A stretch of DNA of 64,000 bases from Cavia porcellus (lineage: Eukaryota > Chordata > Mammalia > Rodentia > Caviidae), in contig NW_026947514.1 of NCBI RefSeq assembly GCF_034190915.1, positions 3,679,701-3,743,700 of the forward strand. Direction: 5' to 3'. The notes below the pieces were generated by a model. It was not told the DNA's origin. It saw only the letters and a list, made by a program, of their open reading frames with translations, and did not search any database. The position numbers and the translations under genes are program-made. This document shows, one piece after another, positions 23,540-35,259 of this stretch (positions are counted from its first letter, which is position 1; every line of letters begins with the position of its first letter).

Positions 23540-23702
23540 CAGGAAGCCGACAGGCATCTCCTCCTCCCCGGCGTCACTCTTGGTAGACTACCCGACCGGC
23601 ACCTCCTCATCCCCAGATCCACTCTCGGTCCGACCGTCCGACAGTCCAGACAGTCCGACCAGCATCTCCTTCTCCCCAGCTTCAGTCTCCTCTCGGGTCC
23701 GA
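23540..23702 (-). repeat. mir-341-like locus: tandem CCGACC / CATCTCCT repeat
   Basis: About three imperfect units, each starting CCGAC(C/A)GGCA or similar and running into TCCTCNTCCCC, fill this interval. The flank GACAGGAAGCCGAC at 23538-23551 equals the flank of mouse mir-341 read in reverse. The middle (23628-23660) has the CCGACC/GTCCGAC rhythm of mir-341. It is 6.5 kb from mir-370, matching the mouse spacing of nearly 7 kb. No clean mir-341 hairpin is evident, so it is listed as a repeat at the orthologous site. Confidence 0.5.
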
Positions 23703-25465
23703 GCCCGGGGAAGGTAGGTACCCTACGATGTGGGAATGCAGGGAGGGTGGTTGTCCCCACAGACTAGGGGATGCCTGGACCCCTCCCAGAGCAGGCCCTT
23801 CAAGCAAGTGGCAGGGGAAAATGTTCCTTTATGCCTTGATGCTCTATCTCGGGTGTTGTATTATACAATGCAAATTCTAGGGTCTATTAAATGCAGATGT
23901 GGGCTCTGCGTGTCATTCCTGCCGCCTGCTGCATCTACTGTGAGTTTTGCAGGCCAGGGGCTGCCCCCGGCTGACTTGATTTGCGCGATCAAGCCGGCAG
24001 AGGGGTCTCTGCCAGGAGAAGCTCTGTTTGCGCGCGCAACGCAGGGTCTTAAAAGGCTGTGCTGTTTCTCTCTGCTGACACTTGTTACATGCGTCTCTCC
24101 CTCCCCTGCGCCCACCGTCCACTCCACGAGCACGGATGAAGACTGATGGACGCTGGGCTACTCTTATCTCACAGTGCCCCCACTCTAAGCTGGTGAGAGA
24201 GAAACTCTCATCTCCATGTCACAAGGGAAAACCTGAGACTCTGACAAGTAAAGGGAATTTGCCATGGTCTCACAGCTCACAGCGCAGGAATCCAGCAGGT
24301 CTGTCTGGCTGGAGCCCCCACCCGGCTGTCGTTGCCATGCCGTGCTGCTCAGGGCCAGGCGGCCAGCAGCTCCCCTGGAAAAGGCAGGGGACCTGGCATA
24401 GAGAGCTTTCTCCCTGGCAACTGGCTAGGGGCTGTAAAAAAAACCCAAGAGGGCTCAGAGCAGATAAGATACAGAGCAGCTCGGGATGTGAGTGTCCTGC
24501 CTCCCCCACCCCAGGACTTCTGTCACCGTAACAAGCCAAAGGGCTCTGTCCCAGGTTAAGCCCAGGAAAGGAGCCCCAGACAGGTGTGGAGGGAAGCCTC
24601 TCCCCATGGTGCTGGGGATCTGGTTATTAAGAACAGCCCCAAGAGGAGAGAAAAGGTTGCAAGCCTGCTGCTTGCACAGAGCTGAGGGCAGAGGGGCAAG
24701 GGGGCTGCCATGGAGCCACAGAGGCAGCTGGGAAGGATGGGGAGGGCTGCGCAAATCGGCTTGGTACGCAAGCCTGTGGGGAGGGAGGCTGGGGAGGGAG
24801 GGAGCTTGGGTGGCGGGAAGCATCTCAACAGGGAGGCCTTCATCAGGCACTCACGTTGCTAAGGCCAGAGGAAGCCAGTGGGGCTGGCCATGGGGGACTG
24901 CAGGGCTGAGGGTAAGGAGCCATGACCTTCGCCCTTAACCATGTCTTCTACCCCAGGACAAACAGCACAGGCACAGGGATCACTGGCAGGGCGCTATGCC
25001 CCAGTAGGGCAGAGAAGGGGGGGATTGCAGAATGGAGGCTTACACCTGGGGAGGAAAAAGGGAAGGCAGCTGCGCCCAGCCAACTCCCCAGAGGCCAGCC
25101 ACCTGGAACAGCTGAATATCTACCCCACTCCCTGGCCCAGACCAGCTGTGGCAACAGGTTGCCACACAGGTGCAGGGAACAGAGAGGGAGCTGGCAGGTT
25201 AAGGTGCCAGCAGGACGTGGGAAAGCAGAACCACAGCCCCAGGTCGAGCTGGCTGTGGGGCTGAGACTTGTGAAAGCCCCCTCCTCACAGACACCCGAGT
25301 GCAGGGGCCCAGTGGGCATGAACTCAGCACACACCTGTGGGGCTCATGTTCCCAGGGGTTGCAGATGGATGAGGTCTCCCTCTCCAAGGACCTCTGCTAG
25401 CCAAGCCTGTGTTGTGTGGCTTCTAAAGGCAGTGCTGGTCTTTGTTTCTCATGCAGGCACTCGTG
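23703..25465. other. GC-rich, no gene recognised
   Basis: Frames up to about 150 codons on both strands with no family signature. One MIR fragment. Confidence 0.35.
24170..24296 (-). mobile_element. MIR fragment
   Basis: Reverse core: AAACCTGAGACTCTGACAAG, GCCATGGTCTCACAGCTCAC. Confidence 0.5.
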
Positions 25466-25552
25466 CTGACATGCGTGCGTGCGTACGTGCGTGCGTGTTT
25501 GTGTGTGTGTCTGTGTGCACACACATGCATCTGCACGCAAATGCACACAGAC
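25466..25552. repeat. Alternating purine-pyrimidine run (potential Z-DNA)
   Basis: ATGCGTGCGTGCGTACGTGC and following TGTGTGTCTGTGTGCACACA-type sequence. Confidence 0.85.
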
Positions 25553-25734
25553 AACTTTGAGGCCGGCAGGGGTATCTTGTCTATGCAATGTGGGGAGATC
25601 TGGTTAATCCTTAGGAGCAAGGATGCACCCCCACGGGACAGAAGGATTCCAGCGGGGTACAGTAACTGAGGCAAGGGCCCTCCTAATAGGTACCTGACTG
25701 TCCTACTGCCCGCAGCCCATGGCCAGCCTAGGGA

Positions 25735-27015
25735 AAAGCACAGCTGCTCCGCCCGCCGAGGGGGGGCAGCATCGAGTCGCCGGTGAGCACGCAGGACGCC
25801 TTGCAATGGGCCCTGACTACAGCCGGGTCGCCCACCCCCGCGGCTTTCCTGGTGCCTCAGGGTCTGTTGTCTTGTCCAGGCTGCGTTTTAATGTATTGAA
25901 CAATTGGTTTGAAACTCCGGGTGTTGACGTTTGGGAACATGACATTTACACGTGCGCTGCGCCCCTGAGGCACCGCACGGGGAGGGGGCGCAGGGGACAG
26001 GGCGCGGCCAAGAGGCGCCCGCATGTGAAACCCGGAATAAACATTTCCGCCGGGATGGGAGTGGGCTCCGAGGGGCTCTGGCGTGAGTTGCAAATGTCAT
26101 TTCCTCGACTCCCCCTCCCTGGTCAAGCGTAGAGGCCATAGAGGGCAACACGTCGCGTGGCCCCCATGGGACAGGGAGGGGACACTTTGGCGCCCTGCCT
26201 CCAGTGACACCCACTGACTGGGGCACGTAGGGGATTTAAGGAAAAGGTTCTCAGCAGTCAGCACCCAGGCGACTGCAGAGAGCAGGGCTGGGAGACACAG
26301 CTGCAGAGAAACACCCCGGTGAGACTCGCACCCCGCCAGGCTCCCGCTCCAGAGTAAAGAACCCCCGAAAGTCCAGGCGACAGGAGACTCTGCGCGCCAC
26401 AGCCGGCGGTGCGCGGGGGCAGTGTGCGACCCCAGCTCCAGGACCTCGAGCTCTGCGCCTCTCGCTCGCGCCCTCCCGTCCTCCAGGGAGCAGTCTCTGA
26501 GCCGCTGAGGTAAGATCAGGTGGACCCAAGAGTTCTACCTGGAGTGATGCCCCCCTCGAAACTGACTGGAAACACTGTTCCTTCCCACAGCCCCCTGCCA
26601 AGCCCTGGAAAACATGAGCCTGAAAAACCCTGCCCGCGAGCAGTCTGACTTTTCATATATATTTATACGAAAAATGAAATAAACTCAGACCAAACTTTTC
26701 AGGAGAACCGGATGAAAAGCGGCAGGGGCAGCCCCTTCCCTGGCCCCAGGGGTCTGCAAACAGGCGCAAACTGGCTGCGCAGGGCGGGGCGGGGCGCGCG
26801 CAACTCGCGCGGGAGGTCGCTGCATTTTCCCTTGCGCGCTCTTTTTTGTCTCCCCCCACCCTGTTTGGTCTCATGAGCTCTGAAAAGAAGGGGTGCCCCT
26901 GCGGAGGGAAGGGGTGCGCTCGGGAAGCAAGAAATGCAAGAGTTCGCGACGTTGTGGGGTTCTCTGCGCTGGCTACTGTGCGGGATGATTTATCTGCGCG
27001 ATTTTCTCGTTGAGG
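25735..27015. promoter_or_regulatory. CpG island, candidate distal RTL1 / MEG8 promoter or DMR
   Basis: CpG dinucleotides are dense at 25740-26060, 26300-26510 and 26760-27000 (for example GCGCGCGCAACTCGCGCGGG), whereas the surroundings are CpG-poor. A strong + strand splice donor, GAG|GTAAGA, lies at 26507-26514, and many purine/GC boxes are present. In human, RTL1 annotation extends about 20 kb upstream to near the MEG8 DMR, which lies between mir-136 and mir-370. This island occupies the same relative place. Methylation status cannot be read from sequence. Confidence 0.55.
26510..26515 (+). other. Strong + strand splice donor in the CpG island
   Basis: CTGAG|GTAAGATC, an almost consensus donor, reads toward RTL1. 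It could end a non-coding first exon spliced to the acceptor near 39333/39348. This is inference from motif and position. Confidence 0.35.
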
Positions 27016-27065
27016 TCTCGGTCACCCTATTTGAGGGGGGGCAACTATGATTTTCTTATTCTTTT

Positions 27066-27165
27066 CTCTCTTTTAGTGTCAGGAAACCAAGGCACAGAAA
27101 CACTTGGGGACTTGCCCAGGACACACAGCTCTGTCTCTGCTCTGTAGCTAGGTTTGAGCTGGGAA
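27066..27165 (-). mobile_element. MIR fragment
   Basis: AGGAAACCAAGGCACAGAAA, GGGGACTTGCCCAGGACACA, CAGCTC. Confidence 0.65.
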
Positions 27166-30100
27166 TGGCTGGTTTGTTGCCCTGCCCGCCCCCACCTGCC
27201 AGCTGGGGAAAAAGGAGGACCATCCCCTGGACACTTGTAAGGACTGTCATTCCCCCAGGATACACGCGCATAGAGACACGCGCACAGAGACACACACCCA
27301 AACCCATGCACTTGCCTGCAGACGGAATCCTCTGTCCCAGAGTCACGGCCATGCAGCATCATGACCCCTGGGCCCCTCTGCTCTCTCCCTTGTCCCAAAG
27401 GGAGCAGTATCTGCTCCCCGCCCTGTCCTGTCCCAGAGCCCTCTTCCTCATCCCCTCCAGCCCAGGACCAGAGTCATTTATTTGCCTCTGATAAGCAGCA
27501 GTCACAGACACAGCCAGGCATCTCCAGGCTGCAGTCAGGCATGACGCAGTGTTGCAGAACTCCCCGAACCTGGGGTCCCTCTGCCATGTGGCTGGTGACC
27601 AGGGTTCTGACCCAGTGGCTCAGAGCAGTGTGGGGCAGCGAGGGGGTGGCAGCCTGTCCCTCCCAAGAAGGCACATGTGATTAGCATTACAGGGGTCACA
27701 GACTCACCCACCCAACCCTGCACCTCACCACACCTCTGACCATGACCATGAGTCCAGGAGAGACAACAGGGTGGTCCTCAGGGAAACTGAGTCGGCGTCA
27801 GGTGGCTCTGGAGAGGGACAAAGGGAAGGGGGTGATGAGCGTTTTGTTTGGCCATGGCTGTCAGTTTTAGAAGAATGCAAATATTCTGTTAGATTATGAC
27901 ATAGTGTCGATGAGGCTTGATGGTTCCAGGAACAGTGCTCTGGTGGAGTGGACAGCTGGACACAGAGGGGCGCAGAGCTAGACTGCGCCTCTCAGAGGAT
28001 TGGGCTGGGCTGCGAGGCAGGGAGCCCCCAGCCAGACCCTGACAGAGGGGATTCGGTGCTAGGCTATGGCTATTTTTTTTTCCCTTTTGTTTTCTCTGCA
28101 TTTTTATTTTTTTACTTTATTTCTATATTTGTTTATTTATTTATTTATTGGCCCAGAAACCAGGACTGATGAAGGCAAGACAGAAACAAGGGCAAAGTGG
28201 CATTTTAGAAAGATCGATGGATAAAAACAAACTCTACAGACCGTTTAACCCAGCTACCCCACCTCTAAGAAGTTAGGGTACACGCAATCAGGGCTGTGTG
28301 TCTAGATTAGCCACAAGGATGCTCTCTGTAGTGTCATTAGTGATGACAAAAAGTGGGAACAGATTAGATCTGTTTCATCAGGCATCAGTCCAACAGAATC
28401 CTATTAATTAAAATGTCAGCTTGTGACATGTCCTCCTCACTAATCTCTGCAGAGACTTCCTTTTATTTCTGTACATTTTTATTTATTTACTTTTAAATGC
28501 TAGCGTCGATCCCCTCAAACCCATAGTTTAACCCTGCCGACCAGGACTCGGACCAAAGCCTCTGCCTGCACACATGCCCTCGCCAGGGGACATACAGCTG
28601 CAGTTTTCAACAATAGAGGAGGTGGCACTCAACAATGCTGCGTGCCGACCCCGGAATATTAAACAGCTCTTAAAAAGAAGGGAACAGCCGAGACCTATTG
28701 TCCTTTCATGGACTCGGTATTTCGTGCAGAACTCAATCACAATAAACGTAATCTGGTCTTTGGTCCAGGAATATCCCTTTTTACTCTGCTAATGTATGCA
28801 TTCACATACTCGCTTGGAACCCTGTCCCCAACAATCAGAAGCCCACTCACCAAAGCCAGACCTCAGCAACTACTTACACCTGCATGCGCGATCCGCCCCC
28901 AGCAGGGAAAGGACCCGAGGCTTTCAGGCAAGGCAGCAGAGAGGTGGTTAAACAAATTCGGGACCAAAGCGCTGTTAAGAGGAATGGTGTTGATCTTTAT
29001 TATCTCCCGCCAGCTCCTGGAGGGAGGAAAAACCAGCTGATGCAAACGCTAAAGGAAATGCACACTGTGCTATAGCTTATAGAAAAGAGAAACAAAACTA
29101 GTGTGTGTGAGTGCTGTATTTACATACATCTGCGAGTGCACGAGAAATAGTGTGCACCTCGAACAACGGTTATAGCAGCAGTTAATTGGGGGAGGCTGCG
29201 GTGGAGGAAGGGTTAAAGACGGCTTCGGCTTCTTTGCATGTCTGATTTTTACTAATGAGTACATTAATTATCAATGCATTTCTTGTATAATTAAAATAAA
29301 CATTTTGTGGGGGCTGGAGGGGGGCTGTGGGACTGTTTGTTTTCGTTGGTTACCGTTTTTTTACAGATGCAAAGAGCAGTCCAACTGATGAATTAGAAGC
29401 AGGTTGCGTATGCCCAAAGCAAGTTCGAGAAGCACAAGGGGTTTCTGTTGTTATCGTTCCGTTTTTAATTTCTTACGCTCTGATGCTGGAGCCCCTGGCC
29501 TCTGGGTGGCCTGCTGTGACAGGAGGCCAGCAGGTGTGTGCAGGGGGCTGTGATTTCACCACGGCCCCCAGCCCCAAACTCCTCCCCAGCCACCCTCGTG
29601 TCAGGCAAGGCTGCAGTTCACCCACGAGGGAGCGCTTCCCTCTTTGGTCTCTAAGAGGCCCCAAAGCTAATGGGTTGGTCCATGTTCTCAGGGATTATAA
29701 CTCCAGGGAGATGTGACATGAGATGGGTCCTAAAGAAGGGACACAGGGCTCTAGAGAACAGGGACACAGCGGCTTGCATGCGTCAACAGCCCAGCCAGCT
29801 TGCTGGCAAAGAGCCCGCCAGAGGAGCTGCTGCTGGATTCCTGGGCAAAGCACAGAACAGCCATGCTTCCTCCCTGATGCTCTCCCAGGGGGACCCATAG
29901 CGCCTCAGGAATAGGCAGAAAGCGGGTGGGTCACTGCCCAGCTACCTCCACCTCTGGGTGCATGTTGCGTCCCGACACCCCCCCCAGGAAGCCCTTTTAT
30001 CTCGAGCACCCCACATCTTGCTTGCACATGAAGCTGCAAGGCTGACCGCCTAGGCCCCCTGCAGCTGTCACAGACTGTCAGCGTCCCTGAATGCGCACTC

Positions 30101-30776
30101 AGCCAGGCTGTGACAAGGCTGCAATGATTACGCTCTCATGTGCAGCAAAAGATGTGTAGCTGGGAAACCCAGCGTGAAAAGCTGAGCCCATGCAAACCGC
30201 TGGTCTCAGCCTCGGCCGGCTTTGTTCTGGCCTCCATCTGCACAGACCACTAATTAATTAATTGGTGAAACATCTCTCCTCTGAGTTCATGCAGACAGGG
30301 CCTTTGGAGGACTTTGCTCTCCCTCTGCCAGGCAGAGACCTATTTTCAACCGTGACTTCGTGCCACAGATATGAGACACAGGTTAACCAGTCCTTTTCCC
30401 GTGTATCCAGACCCTAATTGCCACTCTCACACAAGAGGCACTGCTATTTATTGCAAGGCATTTTATTACAGACTGCCTTCAGTCCCTAATAAAATACCTT
30501 AGTGATAAGCAAAAAGAAAACTAAGACACCCAGACAACAAGTACCTGCATCCAAACAACAAGCTAGGGAAATTCTACATGGAGTCGGCCGCCCCTCACAG
30601 CCCCCTCGCAGCAAGGTAACGGTCCTGGGTCGTTTCCAGAAAATGACCCCTGCAGCCCTCCACCACCATCCCTCTTCCCTTGAAATTCTCAAATCAGAGA
30701 AGGGCTTTCAAAGGGACCCTGAGGGCAGAGACCAGCTAAATTAAGAGCTACCCACCTATAATGGGTGCCCAGGTGT
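27166..30776. other. Non-coding; possible start region of MEG8 (- strand) by synteny
   Basis: An L1 fragment and T-rich runs. No exon could be recognised. Confidence 0.3.
28195..28425 (+). mobile_element. L1 fragment
   Basis: Shows the L1 3'-region order: AACCCAGCTACCCCACCTCT, AAGAAG, then CACAAGGATGCTC, then GTGTCATTAGTGATGACAAA and AAGTGGGAACAG. Degenerate. Confidence 0.6.
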
Positions 30777-30803
30777 TTTTTGTTGTTGTTGTTGTTGTTA
30801 TTG
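30777..30803. repeat. (GTT)n microsatellite
   Basis: About eight GTT/ATT triplets. Confidence 0.9.
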
Positions 30804-30939
30804 TTCTATTTCATTTAAGGCTTTGGGGAAAGACCTGAAGAGTGCCATGCCCGCCCCACGAAGAGGGCAAGGACAATACTGTCATATGTCCTCTAAGGGT
30901 AGCATGGCCTCCCAGTCCCATCTTCCTGTGGTCCTCATA

Positions 30940-31037
30940 GATTTTTTTTTTTTTTTTTTTTGTACTGGGAATCAAACTCAGGACCTTGCACTTGCCAGGC
31001 AGGTGCTTGTGCTGCTGAGCTATATCCCCAGCAGTAG
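30940..31037 (-). mobile_element. ID-type SINE
   Basis: T tail, TGTACTGGGAATCAAACTCA, then GAGCTATATCCCCAGC. Confidence 0.92.
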
Positions 31038-32670
31038 TCACAGATTTTAAGACCTTCCTTGGTTACATGTAACAGACACACAGTACTCCCAGGGCACTGT
31101 TAGGGTCTCTAACGTGCTGCTCCCCAGGACTCCACCTCCCTAGAGAAGCAGCAGGTGTCGGGGAGATGGGCCCTCGTACCTGGTGGGCCCAGAGTCCAGG
31201 ACATCAGTGCTCCAAGGTTAGCCTAGGACAGCGACCATCCTGGGAAGGGGCAGGACTGCCTCAGGATCCCACTCACTCACTGCCCTCGATGGGCAGTGAG
31301 CCCCAGCTGAAACGAAGGGCTTGACTTAGTTCCATTCTAAGAAATCTACAAATTTTTAAAATGTCAGAATTGACACATGAGGAAAAAACAAGTGTTTTTC
31401 AGACCTCTGATCCGATCCTGGGCCGAGCATCTGCTCCCTTCCTGGGAGAAGGCAGGTGTTTGGCCTCCAGGCCTCTGAGAGAGGAGGAGAAAAATCATCA
31501 GCAGGTGTGACGCCACAGTTCCAGCCCTCACCCCAGACCCCACCTGCTGCCAGCAGCCCTACTGTGTGCCTGGGAAGGAGGAGGCCAAAAAACAAAGGGT
31601 GCAGGCTTACACCAGGGGCCAGGCCAAAGATTTCAGGGTTCCTGTGCACGGGCCCCAGCTTGAGGAAGCACTTGGGAGATGACATGGACCCTTGCCCACA
31701 AAAGAGCTGGGAAAGGGAAGGGGAGGCTCAGGAGCTAAGGAGATGGATTCAGGACTCCTGGTGGTTAGTGCAGACACAGGGCTGGCTGACCCCTGGGCTG
31801 CAGCCAGGCAGACATTAGTCCTGCCTGGTACCCGTTAGGAGAGTGAGCTGGGACCCTGGACCTTGGGTACCCCTGCTGATAAGTGGGGCTAAGGACTGAA
31901 AGCAGTCACATGGGAAGATGCTTTGCAAGAGTGCTGGCATTCAGGAAGGACTCAAGAAACATGGCAGAGGCCCTGATGAGCGGCCACGGGGAAACAAAGC
32001 TGGTGCTAGAAAGTTCCGTGCGCCACACAGGCAGGAAGCTTATGCAGCTGTATATGGGTGGCTGTATGTGTATGATGTGTACATGCAAAGGACACTGGAC
32101 TTCCCTAACCAAGAAAATATATTTATTTAATAACTTTTTAGAAAGAAGCGCTCATCCAGCAGAGCAGAACTAGCCGAAGTCCACTTGGACACTTGCAGTA
32201 AAGGTAAGACTTGGGGTGAGGGGTCCCATGCTGGCCTCCCCCCAGGGGACAGGGGTGGGTGGACGACAAGGGACGTGGGCGAAAAGCAGCCTGGGCCGCA
32301 CTCAGGATGGAAGGTCACAGAGTTGGTTTGTCTGTTAAAAAAAAAAAAGCTATTATGTGTTCGGGGGACTCAGTACCTCTGTGTAGATACTGGAGCTGCT
32401 ATAATTAGCAGGTCCAGCCAGCTGTCTTGTCTCTCTTGTGACATCAAATGAGCCCAAACGAGATGGCAATGACAGCAAGGAGACCTTGGGGGAGATGGAG
32501 GCCCCCTACTTTTGTGATCTGGGCACTGGTTAGGGCACAAGGCTGGTCACATGAACACCAAGGACTTAAGTTAGCCTCTTGGGCTACAAGGGTCAACAAA
32601 GGTCCATAAATGACCGCCAACAATGCCCCTGCACACCTGCACCAGCCTGAGACACCTACCAGAAGTGAAT

Positions 32671-32713
32671 CTGCCTCTGCCTCTGCCTCTGCCTCTGCCT
32701 CTGCTTCTGCCAG
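32671..32713. repeat. (TGCCTC)n microsatellite
   Basis: About seven hexamer units. Confidence 0.9.
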
Positions 32714-33231
32714 TGGGGGATCCTGCACCCTTATCCCCCAGCTTAACTCTGTCAAACAGGGGTTCCTCTCCTGTTGCTTACAAAGTGCTCCCCTGGGGAG
32801 GCAGAGCCTCTTCCATTCTGAAAATGGGGACTTGGAGGCTCCCGCTCTGGCTCTAGCTCCTCCAGCCCCAAAGCCAGGTCCTCTTCCTATGCCTTGAAGT
32901 CACCATTTCCCGGGTCACCGCAGCTCTCGGCCTACAGTCAGTCCTGCAGCAGGGTCCACACGGCCACTAGGGCGTCAGGTAGGGCAGGGGGCTGCCAGAG
33001 ACATGGGTGGGCTGAAAGTTAAGGCCAACGCCAGGCAAAAACAAATGGACCTGTGCGTGCATCCACTACTTAGACACAGCAGGACAGGGCCTCTGCAGTT
33101 AGGGTCCCAATTTATAACAGCAGCTAGTGACACTGAGGTAGGGCTAGGGTCCCTGAGGTCCACCTGCCTGGCCAGGCCCCTCAACTACCGTTCTCCAAGG
33201 ACAGCCCTCAGGCATCTCTCAACATGCCCCA

Positions 33232-33325
33232 ATGTAAGAAGATACCCACACCTTCCTAGCACAGATGGGGAAACTGAGAGCCCAGAAAGGAAGGTTAGGC
33301 TGGAAGTCAGGACCTGCGCAGGCCT
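33232..33325 (-). mobile_element. MIR fragment
   Basis: ACAGATGGGGAAACTGAGAG CCCAGAAAGG pattern. Confidence 0.55.
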
Positions 33326-35259
33326 GGCAACTGTAGGGGCGCCATCCCTGCCCCCCTGCCTTGAAAGGCAAGTCCAGGTTCAGGAGCAGCTGATTGGCTC
33401 TGCGATTTGGGCAGTGCGGAGAGGAGAGCCTGCTCCTCTGTGACCCTCTCTCCCCCTCCCAGGGTTATTCTGGGCAGTGTGAAGCAGCTGCCCCCTGGAG
33501 GTGCCAGTCAATCGAGGAGGGGCTGGGAGGAGGCCACAGGGACACTGACTGGGTCACACACGCAGCCTTTAGTCCAGGGTGCCCTTAGGGAGGTGAGGGC
33601 CAGGGTAGTCGAGGGTCCTGCACTCAGCCCTCCACCTGCCATCCCTTGCTGTCTGCCCTGATTCATGGTGGCCCCCTTCGAGATGCCTTTACCCCATCAC
33701 TGCAACGATGCCCAAGGCCCACAGGGGCCTGACACTCAAAGGTTCCGTCCAGGCCACCACACAAGGAAGACGATTAGAGATGAACTCCCTTGGGCGAAGA
33801 TGCGAAGTCCTCCCACCTGTGAGGCCGACTCAGACTTAACCACAAACCAGAGTTGGATGGGCAAGGTGAGGGTGCTGGTGGGGGGGAGCCCGTGAGGGGC
33901 TGTGCTGGGCCAGCTGGTCCTGCAGCCTGCATGGCCCCAGGAACAAGCCTGACCGGAGCTTCTCATGGAGACCCCGCCCCTCCTCTCCCCCTCCCAGCAG
34001 CCAGGGTAACAAGAGGACCTGGCCCGACAGCCTGTCCCCACCAAGCACATCTTAGCCTGGGCTTGTGCCCAGGGAAAAGCATAAATGGCCATGCCCTTGC
34101 ATGCCCACCGTCCTGCTGCTTTAGTCCACCCAGTGCCCAGGGCAGGGGGAGGGGCAGTGCACCGGGTTGATGCATTTGGAGGCCACTTAGCCCCTGCACC
34201 TTCACACTCACGTGGCTCGGATCACCTAGAAGGAGGCCAGCATGACAGGGGGGTTCACCTGACACCCATCTGCCAGCTCCGGGCTCCAGCCCTGACTGGA
34301 CAGGGGCCATGACTAGCACGCCAGGGGAGTAACAGGGTGACCTCCTTTCCCCTCCTGCTGCACTGACTCTGTCTTCCCGCCCAGCTCCCCAGGAGCTCAG
34401 GGACCTTCTGCCTCCTCCCATCTTCACCTCTCCCCTAATTCCTCCACCCCATGCCCCACACCCCACATCCCACTCTGCTCCTAAAATCCTCTCCTCTTCC
34501 AAGCTCTGTTTTTAAAGTCAGATCTCCCTGACTGCATAGGGAGAGGCATTCTCAGAGGGAGCTGCCCCCTCTCCCCCACGCATGAGAGACGCTCAAAGGC
34601 AGCTCTGACCCCCACTCCCGGCCACTTGCGCACAGGCAAGTGGGGAGCTGATCCGACTGTGGCTGTGGCTCTGGCTCTGGCGGTGGTGAGGCTGGCGTGT
34701 CTGTCTTAGTGTTGAGGGGTAGAATATCCCTTCAGTGATCTGAAGGGAAGTTCTGACCCCAAACACTAAGTACAGATTCTTTTTTCTTTCTTTTGGGCCT
34801 GGTGGGAATTTCAAAAGCAGTAGCAGTACTTTGAAAAGAAACTGTTCTTGGGCTTGAGACCAGCCTTTACGGAGATGCATTTGAAGCTCGCTCCATGGGG
34901 CCGGGAACGGAGGAGGGGTGGGCTGCTAGGAGGCAGAGGCGACAGGGGAAGCCCTAAAACCACGGCAGGAGTGCAGAACTGAGGTTGTGAGATACCCAAA
35001 GCCCACCCGTGGGGCAGCCTGGGAGCCGAGCTTCAGAGGAGGCACATGCCAGAGAGTCCCCCATCCTGCCCCCCAACCCATTCTCACTTCTGGCAGTACT
35101 TACTCCCAAGGGCAGGGACCTCACCTCACTGGCAAAGAGGGCAAGGCTGGACAGGGCAGGGCTTTTTGTGTGGGGTTCTAGCACCAAGCCTGGCCCAGAA
35201 AGAACATGAGGATGTATTGCTGTAGGAACTAGGGAATTATTGGTTTTTTACAAGCAGAA

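Larger units (their letters stand above)
31038..35259. other. GC-rich, no gene recognised
   Basis: One hexamer microsatellite, one MIR piece and a small (GGCTCT) run near 34656-34690. Open frames overlap on both strands. Confidence 0.35.

Noticed and set aside
24922..25560. 212-codon + frame ending in a GT/CA run
   Set aside because: C-terminal part translates the alternating repeat; no known domain in the rest.
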